Shown: positions 50,652 through 61,018 of the stretch, piece after piece
Layout of the letters: the number at the start of each line of letters is the position of its first letter
Position numbering within the stretch: the first letter of the stretch is position 1
Source of the DNA: Ruminococcus sp.
Lineage (GTDB): Bacteria; Bacillota; Clostridia; Oscillospirales; Ruminococcaceae
Assembly (NCBI GenBank): GCA_024697545.1
Contig: JAILFN010000067.1
Coordinates: forward strand, 1 to 64,000
Length of the DNA: 64,000 nt
Direction of reading: 5' to 3'
Made by a program: the position numbers and the translations under genes
The notes under the pieces: model-generated
Told to the model about the DNA's origin: nothing
Database searches by the model: none
Seen by the model: the letters and a program-made list of their open reading frames with translations, nothing else

Positions 50652-52040
50652 ATGAATAAGCTTCATATCCGCTCGGCTGCCGCAATAATGACCGCAGCCG
50701 TCATGACGCTTTCCTCATGCTCGCTCAAACGGTCGATAGTCGCCAACAGCAGCAGAGAGATCGTCGTGGCACCTACCATCTCATTCTCATGGTGGGGCAG
50801 CGAGGCACGCAATTCCTATACCCTGCGCGGACTTACGATATTTGAACAGGACACGGGCGATACCCTTGAGGTCGTGCCGTACCCCTATGACTTTGACGGC
50901 TACAAGAGCAATCTTGACGCACTGCTCAGATGCGGCAAGGAATGTGACCTCATGCAGCTCAATTCCTTCTGGCTGAAGCCTATGGTCGAGGAGTACGACG
51001 CCCTTTACGACCTGAATGAGCTGAAAGACTATATCGCCCTTCAGAACTACTCCGCCGAGGAGCTGAGCTACTGCACCATCGACGGCAAGCTTTACGGCAT
51101 CCCGACCTCTCTGAATGCCGTCACGTTCTATCATAATAATGCGGTGTATGCGAAATACGGCATAAAGCCGCCCGAGACCTGGGAAGATCTTTTTGCAGCA
51201 GCGAAGGTATTTTCGCCCCACAACGTATATGTTCTTGAAAGCCATCCCAAGCACTACTGGCTAATGCTCATCGCACACGAAGAACAGATCACGGGAAAGG
51301 CTTCATTTGACGACGGATTCGACAGCGAAAATATCATATCAATGATGCAGTTCTATAAAGAACTGCGCGACAAAAAGGTCATCCCCGTTGAAGATTACAA
51401 CAGGGATATGTTCCTTGACGGCAAGTGCGCCAGCGAAGCGCTCTGGGTATCAGACGCCGATTATTACGCCGTGCCTGTCTCCGAACACCGCGGTCTGCTC
51501 CAGGTAGGTGCTCCCCTCTGTACGCAAGAGACACTGGAGTTCGTTGAACAGAAAAGAGAAGAAACGGGAAATAAAAATGAAGAAGGGGGACAGAATAATG
51601 CTTCCCCGTACAGTTCAAGCAATGCCCCCGACGAAGAAACGCAGCAATATGAAAAGCTTATGTTCGCGGGCTGGTACGTCAAGCCGAATCAGGTCTATTC
51701 CATCAAGAAAAACACAGAACACCCCGAAGAGACCGCCTCACTGCTGAACTTCCTCCTGAACGACAGCCGCATGGCAGAGCTTCAGGGAACAGAAAAGGGC
51801 GTGCCGCTCTCACGTTCGGCACTTGAGGTGCTTGAGGGAAATAATATGCTCAAAGGCACCGCCTATGAAGCAGGAAAGCTCGTCAATGACAATCTGACAT
51901 ACTTCAGGCAGATGCCGAACGAGATAGAAGAGACCGAACGCTACGAAGCCTTCTTTGAGCAGTATATGCTCTTTGAAAACGGCGAGAAGACCGTAGAGCA
52001 GGCGGCTGATGATTTCATAGCACTCTATCCTTTCAAATGA
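50652..52040 (+). CDS. extracellular solute-binding (sugar-type) lipoprotein
   Basis: Lipobox LSSC; ISFSWWGSEARNSYT...LYGIPTSLNAVTFYHNNAVYAKYGIKPPETWEDLFAAAK. Confidence 0.88.
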   Translation: MNKLHIRSAAAIMTAAVMTLSSCSLKRSIVANSSREIVVAPTISFSWWGSEARNSYTLRGLTIFEQDTGDTLEVVPYPYDFDGYKSNLDALLRCGKECDLMQLNSFWLKPMVEEYDALYDLNELKDYIALQNYSAEELSYCTIDGKLYGIPTSLNAVTFYHNNAVYAKYGIKPPETWEDLFAAAKVFSPHNVYVLESHPKHYWLMLIAHEEQITGKASFDDGFDSENIISMMQFYKELRDKKVIPVEDYNRDMFLDGKCASEALWVSDADYYAVPVSEHRGLLQVGAPLCTQETLEFVEQKREETGNKNEEGGQNNASPYSSSNAPDEETQQYEKLMFAGWYVKPNQVYSIKKNTEHPEETASLLNFLLNDSRMAELQGTEKGVPLSRSALEVLEGNNMLKGTAYEAGKLVNDNLTYFRQMPNEIEETERYEAFFEQYMLFENGEKTVEQAADDFIALYPFK

Positions 52041-52050
52041 CCCAAAGTCA

Positions 52051-52087
52051 ATGACCGATGTTTCCGCCATCGGTCATTTTTTTATTT
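52051..52087 (+). terminator. intrinsic terminator
   Basis: ATGACCGATG...CATCGGTCAT followed by T-run. Confidence 0.85.
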
Positions 52088-52117
52088 CCCAATTGTCACG
52101 CTTTGTCCTAAAGTCGT

Positions 52118-52146
52118 TTGACAAAGAATGACAGGTGTGATAAAAT
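52118..52146 (+). promoter_or_regulatory. promoter for tgt
   Basis: TTGACA - 17 nt - TAAAAT. Confidence 0.75.
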
Positions 52147-52191
52147 ATCATTTAGTCTTTAGCAAGGGCGAGCTATGCCCGAACACGGTAA

Positions 52192-53343
<1,152 letters not shown>

Positions 53344-53346
53344 TAA

Positions 53347-54072
53347 ATGGAAGAAAAAGCGTCTGATAGAGCAGCCGACGGGCTCTGGTTCTTTTTAGTG
53401 ATGATCGCATTCCTGCTTTTGCTTGCAGGCATCGGGCTGGTAATACTAGCCATCGGTGTGGCAGTTTCCGACAGGGACTTCCCTGTTGCCGGAGTGCTTG
53501 CCCTTGGAGCCGCAGTCTGCTTCGTTATCAACAGGCTGATAGTAGCGACTGACGACAAGCGGGATGCCAAGAAAAAGAAGAAGGCGGAAGAAGAGCGTGC
53601 AGCGCAGATACACGATCTGACCTACAACGATGATGTGTTTGGCAGGCTCACCTTCCGGTATGATTCTGCCGAAGATGAGATCACCATGGACAGCGAGCAG
53701 CTGCCGAAGTTTTCAGACTACAGTGAGCTTGAGGTCCGCGCCAACGAGATCGGGGACAGAGTCAGCGTTATAGTTAAAGCTCTTCACCGTATTTACGATA
53801 ACAAGGAAGAGATCATCGCCCTTACTCAGGAAAGATACCTGGCAGAGTGTGTAAAGCAGGGCTATACCCATTTTGAAGAAGAGATCATCGACAGCGAGTT
53901 CGTTGCCGGCAATCTTGTATTCAAAGAGCTGTCCGTATGGCTGGAAGAGGTTGACGGCAGATACTACGGTTGTCTGAGCGCCAACACCTATGATCCGGTG
54001 ATCTTCGATGATCTTCACATCACCTTCAAGTTAGATGATGAAGACAGCGGTTATGAATTTAACTGGTACTGA
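53347..54072 (+). CDS. hypothetical membrane protein
   Basis: Two N-terminal TMs then soluble domain; 3 nt after tgt. Confidence 0.65.
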   Translation: MEEKASDRAADGLWFFLVMIAFLLLLAGIGLVILAIGVAVSDRDFPVAGVLALGAAVCFVINRLIVATDDKRDAKKKKKAEEERAAQIHDLTYNDDVFGRLTFRYDSAEDEITMDSEQLPKFSDYSELEVRANEIGDRVSVIVKALHRIYDNKEEIIALTQERYLAECVKQGYTHFEEEIIDSEFVAGNLVFKELSVWLEEVDGRYYGCLSANTYDPVIFDDLHITFKLDDEDSGYEFNWY

Positions 54073-54076
54073 TACT

Positions 54077-54736
54077 ATGATAAAGCTTGCAATATTTGAT
54101 CTTGACGGAACTTTGATAGATTCCCTCGGCGACCTTGCGGCGGCGGTGGAATATGTACTCGCGCAGAACGGCTATCCCCCGAACCCGTTCGAGAGTTACA
54201 GATACTTCGTGGGCAACGGTGCGATGAAGCTGATAGAAAGAGCCCTGCCGGAAGGTACCGGCGAAGCCGAGATAAAGCGCATACACGAAGCATTCTCTAC
54301 ACGGTACAGAGAACATTGCCTTGACCTTACGAAGCCCTACGACAGAATTCCCGAAATGCTTACAAAACTAAAGGACGCAGGCATAAAGCTTGCTGTTGCT
54401 TCAAACAAGCCCGATGAATTCTCAAAGAAGATCGTGGAGCAGGTGTTCGGCGTAAATCTTTTTGACAGCGTTCACGGCAAGCGCGACGGCGTTCCCACAA
54501 AGCCCTCGCGGGAGATAGTTGATTCGATAATGTGTGAACAGGGCACTTTAGCGGAAGAAACGATATTCATCGGGGATTCCGACGTTGATGTGCAGACGGC
54601 GCGAAACGCGGGGATAAAGTGCATCGGCTGTGCCTGGGGTTTCAGAGGCGCAGAGGAGCTTAAAAACGCGGGCGCAGACTTTATAGCTTACAACAGCAAT
54701 GATATAGATGAATTTTTACTGGAGGCAGTTGAATGA
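54077..54736 (+). CDS. HAD superfamily hydrolase (phosphoglycolate phosphatase-like)
   Basis: IFDLDGTLIDS, VASNKPDEFSK, FIGDSDVDVQTARNAG; start moved to ATG 54077. Confidence 0.92.
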   Translation: MIKLAIFDLDGTLIDSLGDLAAAVEYVLAQNGYPPNPFESYRYFVGNGAMKLIERALPEGTGEAEIKRIHEAFSTRYREHCLDLTKPYDRIPEMLTKLKDAGIKLAVASNKPDEFSKKIVEQVFGVNLFDSVHGKRDGVPTKPSREIVDSIMCEQGTLAEETIFIGDSDVDVQTARNAGIKCIGCAWGFRGAEELKNAGADFIAYNSNDIDEFLLEAVE

Positions 54737-56379
54737 AGGACTTCTACAAGAGATTTGTTAATGAAGAGCTTGACAGCGAGGGAAGGCTAGTTAAATTTGA
54801 GCTGGATCTTCCCGATAACTTCAACTTTTCATACGACGTAGTTGACGGGATGGCAAAGCTCGATCCCGACGGGCTCGCGATACTCTGGGTCGGCGAGAAC
54901 GGCGAGGAAAGGCGCTTCACATACCGTGAGCTGAGCGAGCTTTCAAACCGCGTTGCCAACATGATGACCGGACACGGTGTAAAAAAAGGCGACCTCGTGA
55001 TGGCGGTGCTGAAACGCCACTATGAGTTCTGGCTGCTCGCATACGGTCTTTTCAAGATCGGCGCGGTGCTCGTCCCCGCGACAAATCAGCTCTCGCCCAA
55101 GGACTACGTTTACCGCTTTGAGGCTGCCGATATCAAGTATATCGTCACCACCGCCGAGAACAGCGTTGCGGAAAAGGTGGACAAAGCGCTGAACAAATAT
55201 ACGTCGATGAAAGAAAAATTCATCACCCACGGTCAGCGCGACGGCTGGACCGACTTTATGACAGAGGTCATGAAGTACCCCGCATCGCTCGAAAGAGTTC
55301 CCACCATAAAGACCGAGCCCATGCTCATGTATTTCAGCTCGGGCACAACGGGTCAGCCCAAGATGGTGCTGCACAACCATATGATAGCGGCGGCACACAT
55401 ACTCACGGGCAAGCACTGGCACCATCTTTCCGAGGGTGCGCTTCACCTTACCGTTTCCGAGACAGGCTGGGCTAAGTGTGCATGGGGAAAGATGTTCGGT
55501 CAGTTCGCAGCGGGCGCTACGACATTCATATACGACTTCGACCGCTTCGACCCCGACAAGCTCATGGCTATGATCGAAAAGTATAAGGTAACGAGCTTCT
55601 GCGCTCCGCCTACCATGTATCGCTTCTTCATCAAGGCGGGAATGGAAAAGTATGATCTTTCAAGTATCAAGTACAGCTGCATAGCAGGCGAGGCTCTGAA
55701 TCCCGAGGTGTTCAACCGCTGGTACGAATACACGGGGCTGAAGCTTATGGAAGGCTTCGGACAGACGGAATCCGCCGTGACGGTCGGCAATCTTTACGGC
55801 ATGGAGCCCAAGCCCGGCTCAATGGGCAAGCCCACTCCGCTTTACAATGTAGGGCTCGTTGACGATCTCGGAAGACCCGTAAAGGTCGGCGAGGTCGGCG
55901 AGATAGTTATTTACGGCGAGCAGGGCAAGACCCCGGGTCTGCTGATGGAATACTACCGCAATCCCGCCGAGAACACCCACGCATGGCGCTTCGGATTCTA
56001 CCACACGGGCGACACCGCCTATATGGACGAGGACGGCTACTTCTGGTACGTCGGACGCACCGATGATCTTATCAAGGCTTCGGGCTACCGCATCGGACCC
56101 TTTGAGATAGAGAGCATACTGATGGAGCACCCCGCAGTTATGGAATGTGCCATAACCGCAGCCGACGACCCGATACGCGGCAAGGTGGTCAAGGCTACGA
56201 TAGTCCTCACCAAAGACTACTCGCCCTCAGACGAGCTGGTCAAGGAGCTGCAAAACTATGTAAAAAGCTCCACAGCCCCCTACAAGTACCCCCGCATAAT
56301 TGAGTTCGTAGACGAGCTGCCGAAGACTGTAAGCGGAAAGATACAGCGCGCTCAGATACGCAAAAACGACGCTAAGTAA
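54733..56379 (+). CDS. acyl-CoA synthetase (AMP-forming, acetyl/medium-chain type)
   Basis: MYFSSGTTGQPKMVLHNH, GFGQTESAVTV, GRTDDLIKASGYRIGPFEIES, PKTVSGKIQRAQIR. Confidence 0.92.
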   Translation: MKDFYKRFVNEELDSEGRLVKFELDLPDNFNFSYDVVDGMAKLDPDGLAILWVGENGEERRFTYRELSELSNRVANMMTGHGVKKGDLVMAVLKRHYEFWLLAYGLFKIGAVLVPATNQLSPKDYVYRFEAADIKYIVTTAENSVAEKVDKALNKYTSMKEKFITHGQRDGWTDFMTEVMKYPASLERVPTIKTEPMLMYFSSGTTGQPKMVLHNHMIAAAHILTGKHWHHLSEGALHLTVSETGWAKCAWGKMFGQFAAGATTFIYDFDRFDPDKLMAMIEKYKVTSFCAPPTMYRFFIKAGMEKYDLSSIKYSCIAGEALNPEVFNRWYEYTGLKLMEGFGQTESAVTVGNLYGMEPKPGSMGKPTPLYNVGLVDDLGRPVKVGEVGEIVIYGEQGKTPGLLMEYYRNPAENTHAWRFGFYHTGDTAYMDEDGYFWYVGRTDDLIKASGYRIGPFEIESILMEHPAVMECAITAADDPIRGKVVKATIVLTKDYSPSDELVKELQNYVKSSTAPYKYPRIIEFVDELPKTVSGKIQRAQIRKNDAK

Positions 56380-56384
56380 ACAAT

Positions 56385-56426
56385 ACGACCGAACAGCACA
56401 TCACGCGGCTGTCCGGTCGTTTTTTT
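56385..56426 (+). terminator. terminator
   Basis: ACGACCGaACAGC...GCTGTcCGGTCGT followed by T7. Confidence 0.85.
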
Positions 56427-57486
56427 ATACGGCATATATCATCGTATCCCACGCGGGGTAGTATGGCGGCTGACGCAGATAAAGCGTGTAGTCACCGCGT
56501 ATCGAAAGTATCTGCTCGGCAAGGTCGAGGATATCATAGGGGCGGTGGTAAGCCGACACCGCAAGCCTCGGGCGGTATCGGGATATAGTCTCTGCCGAGC
56601 CGTCGAGCGCATGGCTCTCGGCACCCTCGACATCGAATTTTATCACGCTGCACTCGCCGCCGCACAGCACCGAATCCAACGAACGTGCAGCCGTCACCTC
56701 GCCGCCCGCCGATATCTGCGACTGCCTGCCCGCGCTCTGTGAAAACCCGATGTTCCCGTCATGGCTCCATGCACAGGCGTTCACGGCTATCACGTTGTCA
56801 AAGCCCTCCAGCCTTTTGACAAGCTTGCGGAAGGAACGCTTGTCGGGCTCGAAGGCGTAAACGCCGAGGTAATCGGGGCAGAGTTCTGCAAAAAGCTCGC
56901 AGGTGTCGCCGTTGTATGCACCGAGGTCGGCGTAGATATCGTCCTCTCGCGGGGCGATAAGGCGTTTGAAGTCGGCTGTCGGATCGGTGAATACCCGGCC
57001 GAGCCCCGAAAGCTCGCCTGTGAGCTTGTAACGAAGGACAGCATCTAGCACTTCCCTGCTCTGTTCATCGGCAAAGCGTTCACGCACGCGGACATACTGC
57101 TCGTAGCGCTCAAGCAGACCCTTTTTCGAGAACATCTCGCCGCCCGCAACGGGCAGGTCGGGCATAAGCAGGGTGTGCCTTTCCGAAAGCGAATCTATCG
57201 CCGACATGACATCGGGCAAGGAGCTGCCGAACGCGGACACGGCGGTGAACCTCCCGAGCTTTGCTTCAAGCTCCGAAAGTGAGCAGACCTTGTGCCCGCG
57301 GAACTCGCGGTCGCGTACAAACCCGTCGCTTGCGAATATCCCCGCGCACTCTATCCCCCGCAGCTCAAATATATCAAGTATCCTCTCGGCGGCATCGCCC
57401 GTGCCGTAGATGCAGACAGGTCCATCGGCGCGGGCAAGTCGGCTCCACACATCGGGCAGACCGTTTATTTCCTTGTATGTAAGCAT
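56425..57486 (-). CDS. FkbM family methyltransferase
   Basis: DDIYADLGAYNGDTCELFAEL...VYAFEPDKRSFRKLVKRLEGFDNVIAVNACAW...VIKFDVEGAESHALDGS; start moved to 57486. Confidence 0.85.
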   Translation of the reverse strand: MLTYKEINGLPDVWSRLARADGPVCIYGTGDAAERILDIFELRGIECAGIFASDGFVRDREFRGHKVCSLSELEAKLGRFTAVSAFGSSLPDVMSAIDSLSERHTLLMPDLPVAGGEMFSKKGLLERYEQYVRVRERFADEQSREVLDAVLRYKLTGELSGLGRVFTDPTADFKRLIAPREDDIYADLGAYNGDTCELFAELCPDYLGVYAFEPDKRSFRKLVKRLEGFDNVIAVNACAWSHDGNIGFSQSAGRQSQISAGGEVTAARSLDSVLCGGECSVIKFDVEGAESHALDGSAETISRYRPRLAVSAYHRPYDILDLAEQILSIRGDYTLYLRQPPYYPAWDTMIYAV

Positions 57487-57532
57487 AACATCTCTCCAAA
57501 GAAAAAGCGGCAACAGGTGCCGCTTATGTGAT

Positions 57533-57698
57533 CTTATACTAATTCCTAAAAGGTTAGTAGACAAAGATTGGTGCTGACGGCTCAGCAATCAAGGAAAGCG
57601 ACCGCAGTTGGGCTGACGCCCTGCAAGGGAGCTTGACGACGAGTGATGAGCCGTCAGTGTCGAGATTTGTCTGCTGTTCTTTTAGGGATTAGTATTAA
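57533..57698. mobile_element. MITE-like palindromic element
   Basis: Terminal inverted repeats TTATACTAATTCCTAAAAG / CTTTTAGGGATTAGTATTAA extending into AGTAGACAAA/TTTGTCTGCT and CTGACGGCTCA/TGAGCCGTCAG; no ORF. Confidence 0.7.
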
Positions 57699-58108
57699 GT
57701 ATCGAACTCTCCGTCAAAGTGCTGATCGAACTCTCCGTGATTATCATGCCCGTACATATCTCTGCCGCGGATATTGTACTTGTCGCGGTTCATGTCGATC
57801 TGCTTGTCGAGTATGCTGAGCACGTCGCGGGCGTTCTTGATGGACTTTATCTCCTTGACGGGAGTATCCGTATCGTTGCGGACATGGAGCGTGATGGTCG
57901 CGCAGCCGAACATCCTCTGACCGAGCGGCAGCGAGAGCTTCTTGTCAGTGACCTTATAAAGCTCGAACTCGTCCTCCTCAACGTTCAGGAATCCCTTGCG
58001 GGTTATAAACTTTGTCTCGGTGATGAAATAGCGTGTAAAGGACAACGGGAGTCCGAAAAGGGTACGCTTTTTATCCGTCCAGATGTATTCAAACAGGTCT
58101 TTTTTCAT
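57695..58108 (-). CDS. bacterial PH-like domain protein
   Basis: KKRTLFGLPLSFTRYFITETKFITRKGFLNVEEDEFELYKVTDKKLSLPLGQRMFGCATITLHVRN. Confidence 0.7.
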   Translation of the reverse strand: MKKDLFEYIWTDKKRTLFGLPLSFTRYFITETKFITRKGFLNVEEDEFELYKVTDKKLSLPLGQRMFGCATITLHVRNDTDTPVKEIKSIKNARDVLSILDKQIDMNRDKYNIRGRDMYGHDNHGEFDQHFDGEFDT

Positions 58109-58195
58109 AACGATCTCTTCCTTTCGGGATATTGCCGTAGGCTATACAGTCATTATATCACCATATATCAAAAATGTCAAGTCCCGCCGCGGCAG

Positions 58196-59098
58196 TTATT
58201 GCCCGGCGGTGTGCTTTCTGTTGTAGTCAAACGAAACCAGAGCCGTGGATATGATTATGAGATATCCTATTATGCTGTAAATATCGGGCTTGTCGCCGAA
58301 AAGCAAAAAGCCGATGGCGGTGGTGAAGATAAGCTGCGTGTAATCGTACACCGATATCTCCTTTGCGGGAGCGTAGGTATAGGCGGCGGTTATGGAGAAC
58401 TGTCCGCCCGCGGCTGAAAGCCCTGCGCCGAGCAGTACGAGCACCTGAGTCAGCGTCATCGGGTGATAGTCGAATATCAGAAACGGCAGGAAAAACAGAG
58501 TAGAAAAGCCCGAGAAGAATACGACGATGAACGGACCCTTTTCGCCGTGGCTGCCGCAGTAGCGAACGGCGGTATATGCAGCACCTGCCGAGATGCCGCC
58601 GACCAGCCCTACAAATGCGGGGAAGGAGGAAAGCCCCGAAAAGCTCGGCTTTATGACAAACAGGCTGCCGACGAACGCCGTCAGCACCATCATTCCCTGA
58701 AACACCGTCAGCTTCTCGCTCAGGAACAAAAACGAAAACAGCACCACGAAAAACGGCGACATCTTGTTCAGCATTGAAGCGTCGGAAAGCACGAGATGGT
58801 CTACGGCGTAAAAATTGCAGAGTATGCCGAAAGCGCCAACCGATGAGCGTATGAGCAGGGCGGGCAGGTTCCTTTTATCATGCGGGACGAGCGGTATGCC
58901 CTTCCTTTTCAGTGCCGCCAGTGCAAAGAAAAGCGCCACCAGATTGCGGAAGAACGCCTTCTGCGCCGAGGGCAGATCCCCCGCGAGCCGCACGAAGGTG
59001 CTCATCCATGCAAAGCAGAAGGCGGATATCACGATGCAGACGATCCCCTTTGCGCGGGGCGAAAGCGAAAGCAGCTTTTTTTCTGCCGAACTGTTCAT
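58196..59098 (-). CDS. DMT superfamily (EamA) transporter
   Basis: 10-TM pattern, two EamA-like repeats. Confidence 0.88.
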   Translation of the reverse strand: MNSSAEKKLLSLSPRAKGIVCIVISAFCFAWMSTFVRLAGDLPSAQKAFFRNLVALFFALAALKRKGIPLVPHDKRNLPALLIRSSVGAFGILCNFYAVDHLVLSDASMLNKMSPFFVVLFSFLFLSEKLTVFQGMMVLTAFVGSLFVIKPSFSGLSSFPAFVGLVGGISAGAAYTAVRYCGSHGEKGPFIVVFFSGFSTLFFLPFLIFDYHPMTLTQVLVLLGAGLSAAGGQFSITAAYTYAPAKEISVYDYTQLIFTTAIGFLLFGDKPDIYSIIGYLIIISTALVSFDYNRKHTAGQ

Positions 59099-59472
59099 CG
59101 GGCTCCGCCCCCGTTCATATATTCATGTTCCTTCCTGAGCTCGGCGATAAGATCATCAAGCTTCCAGCCTATGTTGTGGGCGGTCACTACCGCTTTGAGG
59201 GGGATGCGTACCCCCGAGGTCCTGAGGCTTTCAAGCAGGGCATTCAGCTCCGCGCGGTCAAATCCCGAAAAGATCAGGCATTCCTCGGCGGGAGCAGCAC
59301 CCTCGCCCTTTATGCCGCCGAGCTGCTGCCCGAGCGTCAGCGAGCCGTCCCCCGCTTCAACGATATCGGCGCCGTGGTCGGCAGCGCACTTCCCGACTAT
59401 CTGCAAGCGTTCGCGGGATAAGCCGCAGCAGAGAAGCTTTTTATCTGCGCTGCGGGTAACTCTTGCTTTCAT
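59095..59472 (-). CDS. DUF3783-like protein
   Basis: EECLIFSGFDRAELNALLESLRTSGVRIPLKAVVTAHNIGWKLDDLIAELRKEHEYM; overlaps the EamA start. Confidence 0.65.
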   Translation of the reverse strand: MKARVTRSADKKLLCCGLSRERLQIVGKCAADHGADIVEAGDGSLTLGQQLGGIKGEGAAPAEECLIFSGFDRAELNALLESLRTSGVRIPLKAVVTAHNIGWKLDDLIAELRKEHEYMNGGGAR

Positions 59473-59614
59473 TCATGGTCTTCCTTTCTTTTCAAATACT
59501 TTTCCATGTAGTATTATACACCATACGACAGCAATATGCAAGCAAAAACGGGGCACACAAAAAGAATTTGTAAATTTTGTTTATAATGACTATAAAAGTT
59601 AAATAAATATGTAC

Positions 59615-59643
59615 TTGAAATCATAGTAAAAATGTGTTATAAT
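59615..59643 (+). promoter_or_regulatory. promoter for cheY-cheX-like pair
   Basis: TTGAAA - 17 nt - TATAAT. Confidence 0.75.
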
Positions 59644-59698
59644 TAATTTACATCAGAGTGCCATTATCGCAGGCACGGTAAAAGAGGAGGAACAACCA

Positions 59699-60079
59699 AT
59701 GAAATTAGAGGAAATGTCGGTTCTTGTATGTGACGATTCTATGTTTGCAAGAAAGAGCCTTTGTCTTTATATCACAAGTCTTGGCATAAAAAACGTGTAT
59801 GAAGCTGCTGACGGTCAGCAGGCGATAGATCAGTATTCCGAGCATAAGCCCGATATCGTATTCATGGATATCGTTATGCCCGTTATCACAGGTATAGACG
59901 CACTTACTAAGATCAAGGAGATCGACCCCGACGCTAAGGTCATTATGGCTTCCTCGGTAGGAACTCAGAACCACCTCAAAGCCGCTATAAAGGCAGGAGC
60001 AACGGATTTCCTGCAAAAGCCCATCTCCAACGATCAGGTCAGACAAACGCTTGAAAACGCGGCGAAAGGAGTGATCTGA
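59699..60079 (+). CDS. stand-alone CheY-like response regulator
   Basis: VLVCDDSMFARKSL, IVFMDIVMPVITGIDAL, VIMASSVGTQNHLKAAIKAGATDFLQKPI. Confidence 0.92.
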   Translation: MKLEEMSVLVCDDSMFARKSLCLYITSLGIKNVYEAADGQQAIDQYSEHKPDIVFMDIVMPVITGIDALTKIKEIDPDAKVIMASSVGTQNHLKAAIKAGATDFLQKPISNDQVRQTLENAAKGVI

Positions 60080-60081
60080 TC

Positions 60082-60963
60082 ATGTTCTCACAGTTTTTCG
60101 GAGGTTATCTGCTCAATCAGGGTGCGGTAACAAAAGAGCAGCTTGCAAAGGCGCTCGACGAAAAAAAGGTAACAAGAATGAGGCTCGGTGTGCTCGCTAT
60201 CAACGCGGGTCTTATGACTGCCGAGCAGGTCGAGCTCGTGAATGTGACCCAGCAGACCGTCGATAAACGCTTCGGCGACCTCTGCGTTGACATGGGCTAC
60301 CTCAAAACGGAACAGGTAGATGAGCTTCTGAGCAAGCAGCCCACCGATTACCTGCTGCTCGGGCAGACCCTCGTTAACATGGGTGCGCTCAGCAATGCGG
60401 ATTTCGAGAAGTATATCAACGAATACCGCGAGCATAATCAGATAAGCGACGATGATATCTCGGGCGACCGCAGCGACAAGCTCGCTCAGCTCGTCAGTGA
60501 GTTCTATCATTTCAGCACCTCGCAAAACGCAAAGCTTTACACAAAATATGTCACCCTGCTGCTAAAGAGCCTGATACGCTTCGTCGGCGATGACTTTACA
60601 CCGCTCGATGCTTCTCCCGCCAGAGCTTCTTCGGGAGAGCTTACCATCAGGCAGAATATCACAGGTGCATACGAAGGTATCACAGCCATTTCCGCAGGTG
60701 CCGAGGAGTACGCGACCTTCGCCAAGAGATTTGCAAAGGACGCTTATGTCCGCGACCCCGAATTCGATGACGCGAGCGTTGGCGAGTTCCTGAACGTCTG
60801 CAACGGTCTTTACGCCGTCAACGAATCCAACGAGTCGGGCGTTGAGATAAGCCTGACCCCCCTCACTACTGCCAAGAATGAGGACATGAGATTTGATAAG
60901 GAAGTTTTTTCTATCCCCGTACAGTTCACCTTCGGCGAGATAGAATTCCTTGTGGCATTCTGA
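60082..60963 (+). CDS. MshEN-like repeat protein with C-terminal CheX-like phosphatase domain
   Basis: Repeats FGGYLLNQGAVTKEQLAKALDEK / RLGVLAINAGLMTAEQVELVNVTQ / RFGDLCVDMGYLKTEQVDELLSKQ / LLGQTLVNMGALSNADFEKYINEY; C-terminal VGEFLNVCNGLYAVNES (ExxN). Confidence 0.7.
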   Translation: MFSQFFGGYLLNQGAVTKEQLAKALDEKKVTRMRLGVLAINAGLMTAEQVELVNVTQQTVDKRFGDLCVDMGYLKTEQVDELLSKQPTDYLLLGQTLVNMGALSNADFEKYINEYREHNQISDDDISGDRSDKLAQLVSEFYHFSTSQNAKLYTKYVTLLLKSLIRFVGDDFTPLDASPARASSGELTIRQNITGAYEGITAISAGAEEYATFAKRFAKDAYVRDPEFDDASVGEFLNVCNGLYAVNESNESGVEISLTPLTTAKNEDMRFDKEVFSIPVQFTFGEIEFLVAF

Positions 60964-61018
60964 TATTACCCGTTCCCCGCTGCGGCGGGGAATTGCGTGT
61001 ATAAACAAAAAGGAGAAT

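Noticed and set aside
60973-60992. TTCCCCGCTGCGGCGGGGAA hairpin before prfB
   Set aside because: No T-run, so not a clear terminator; too short to assign function.
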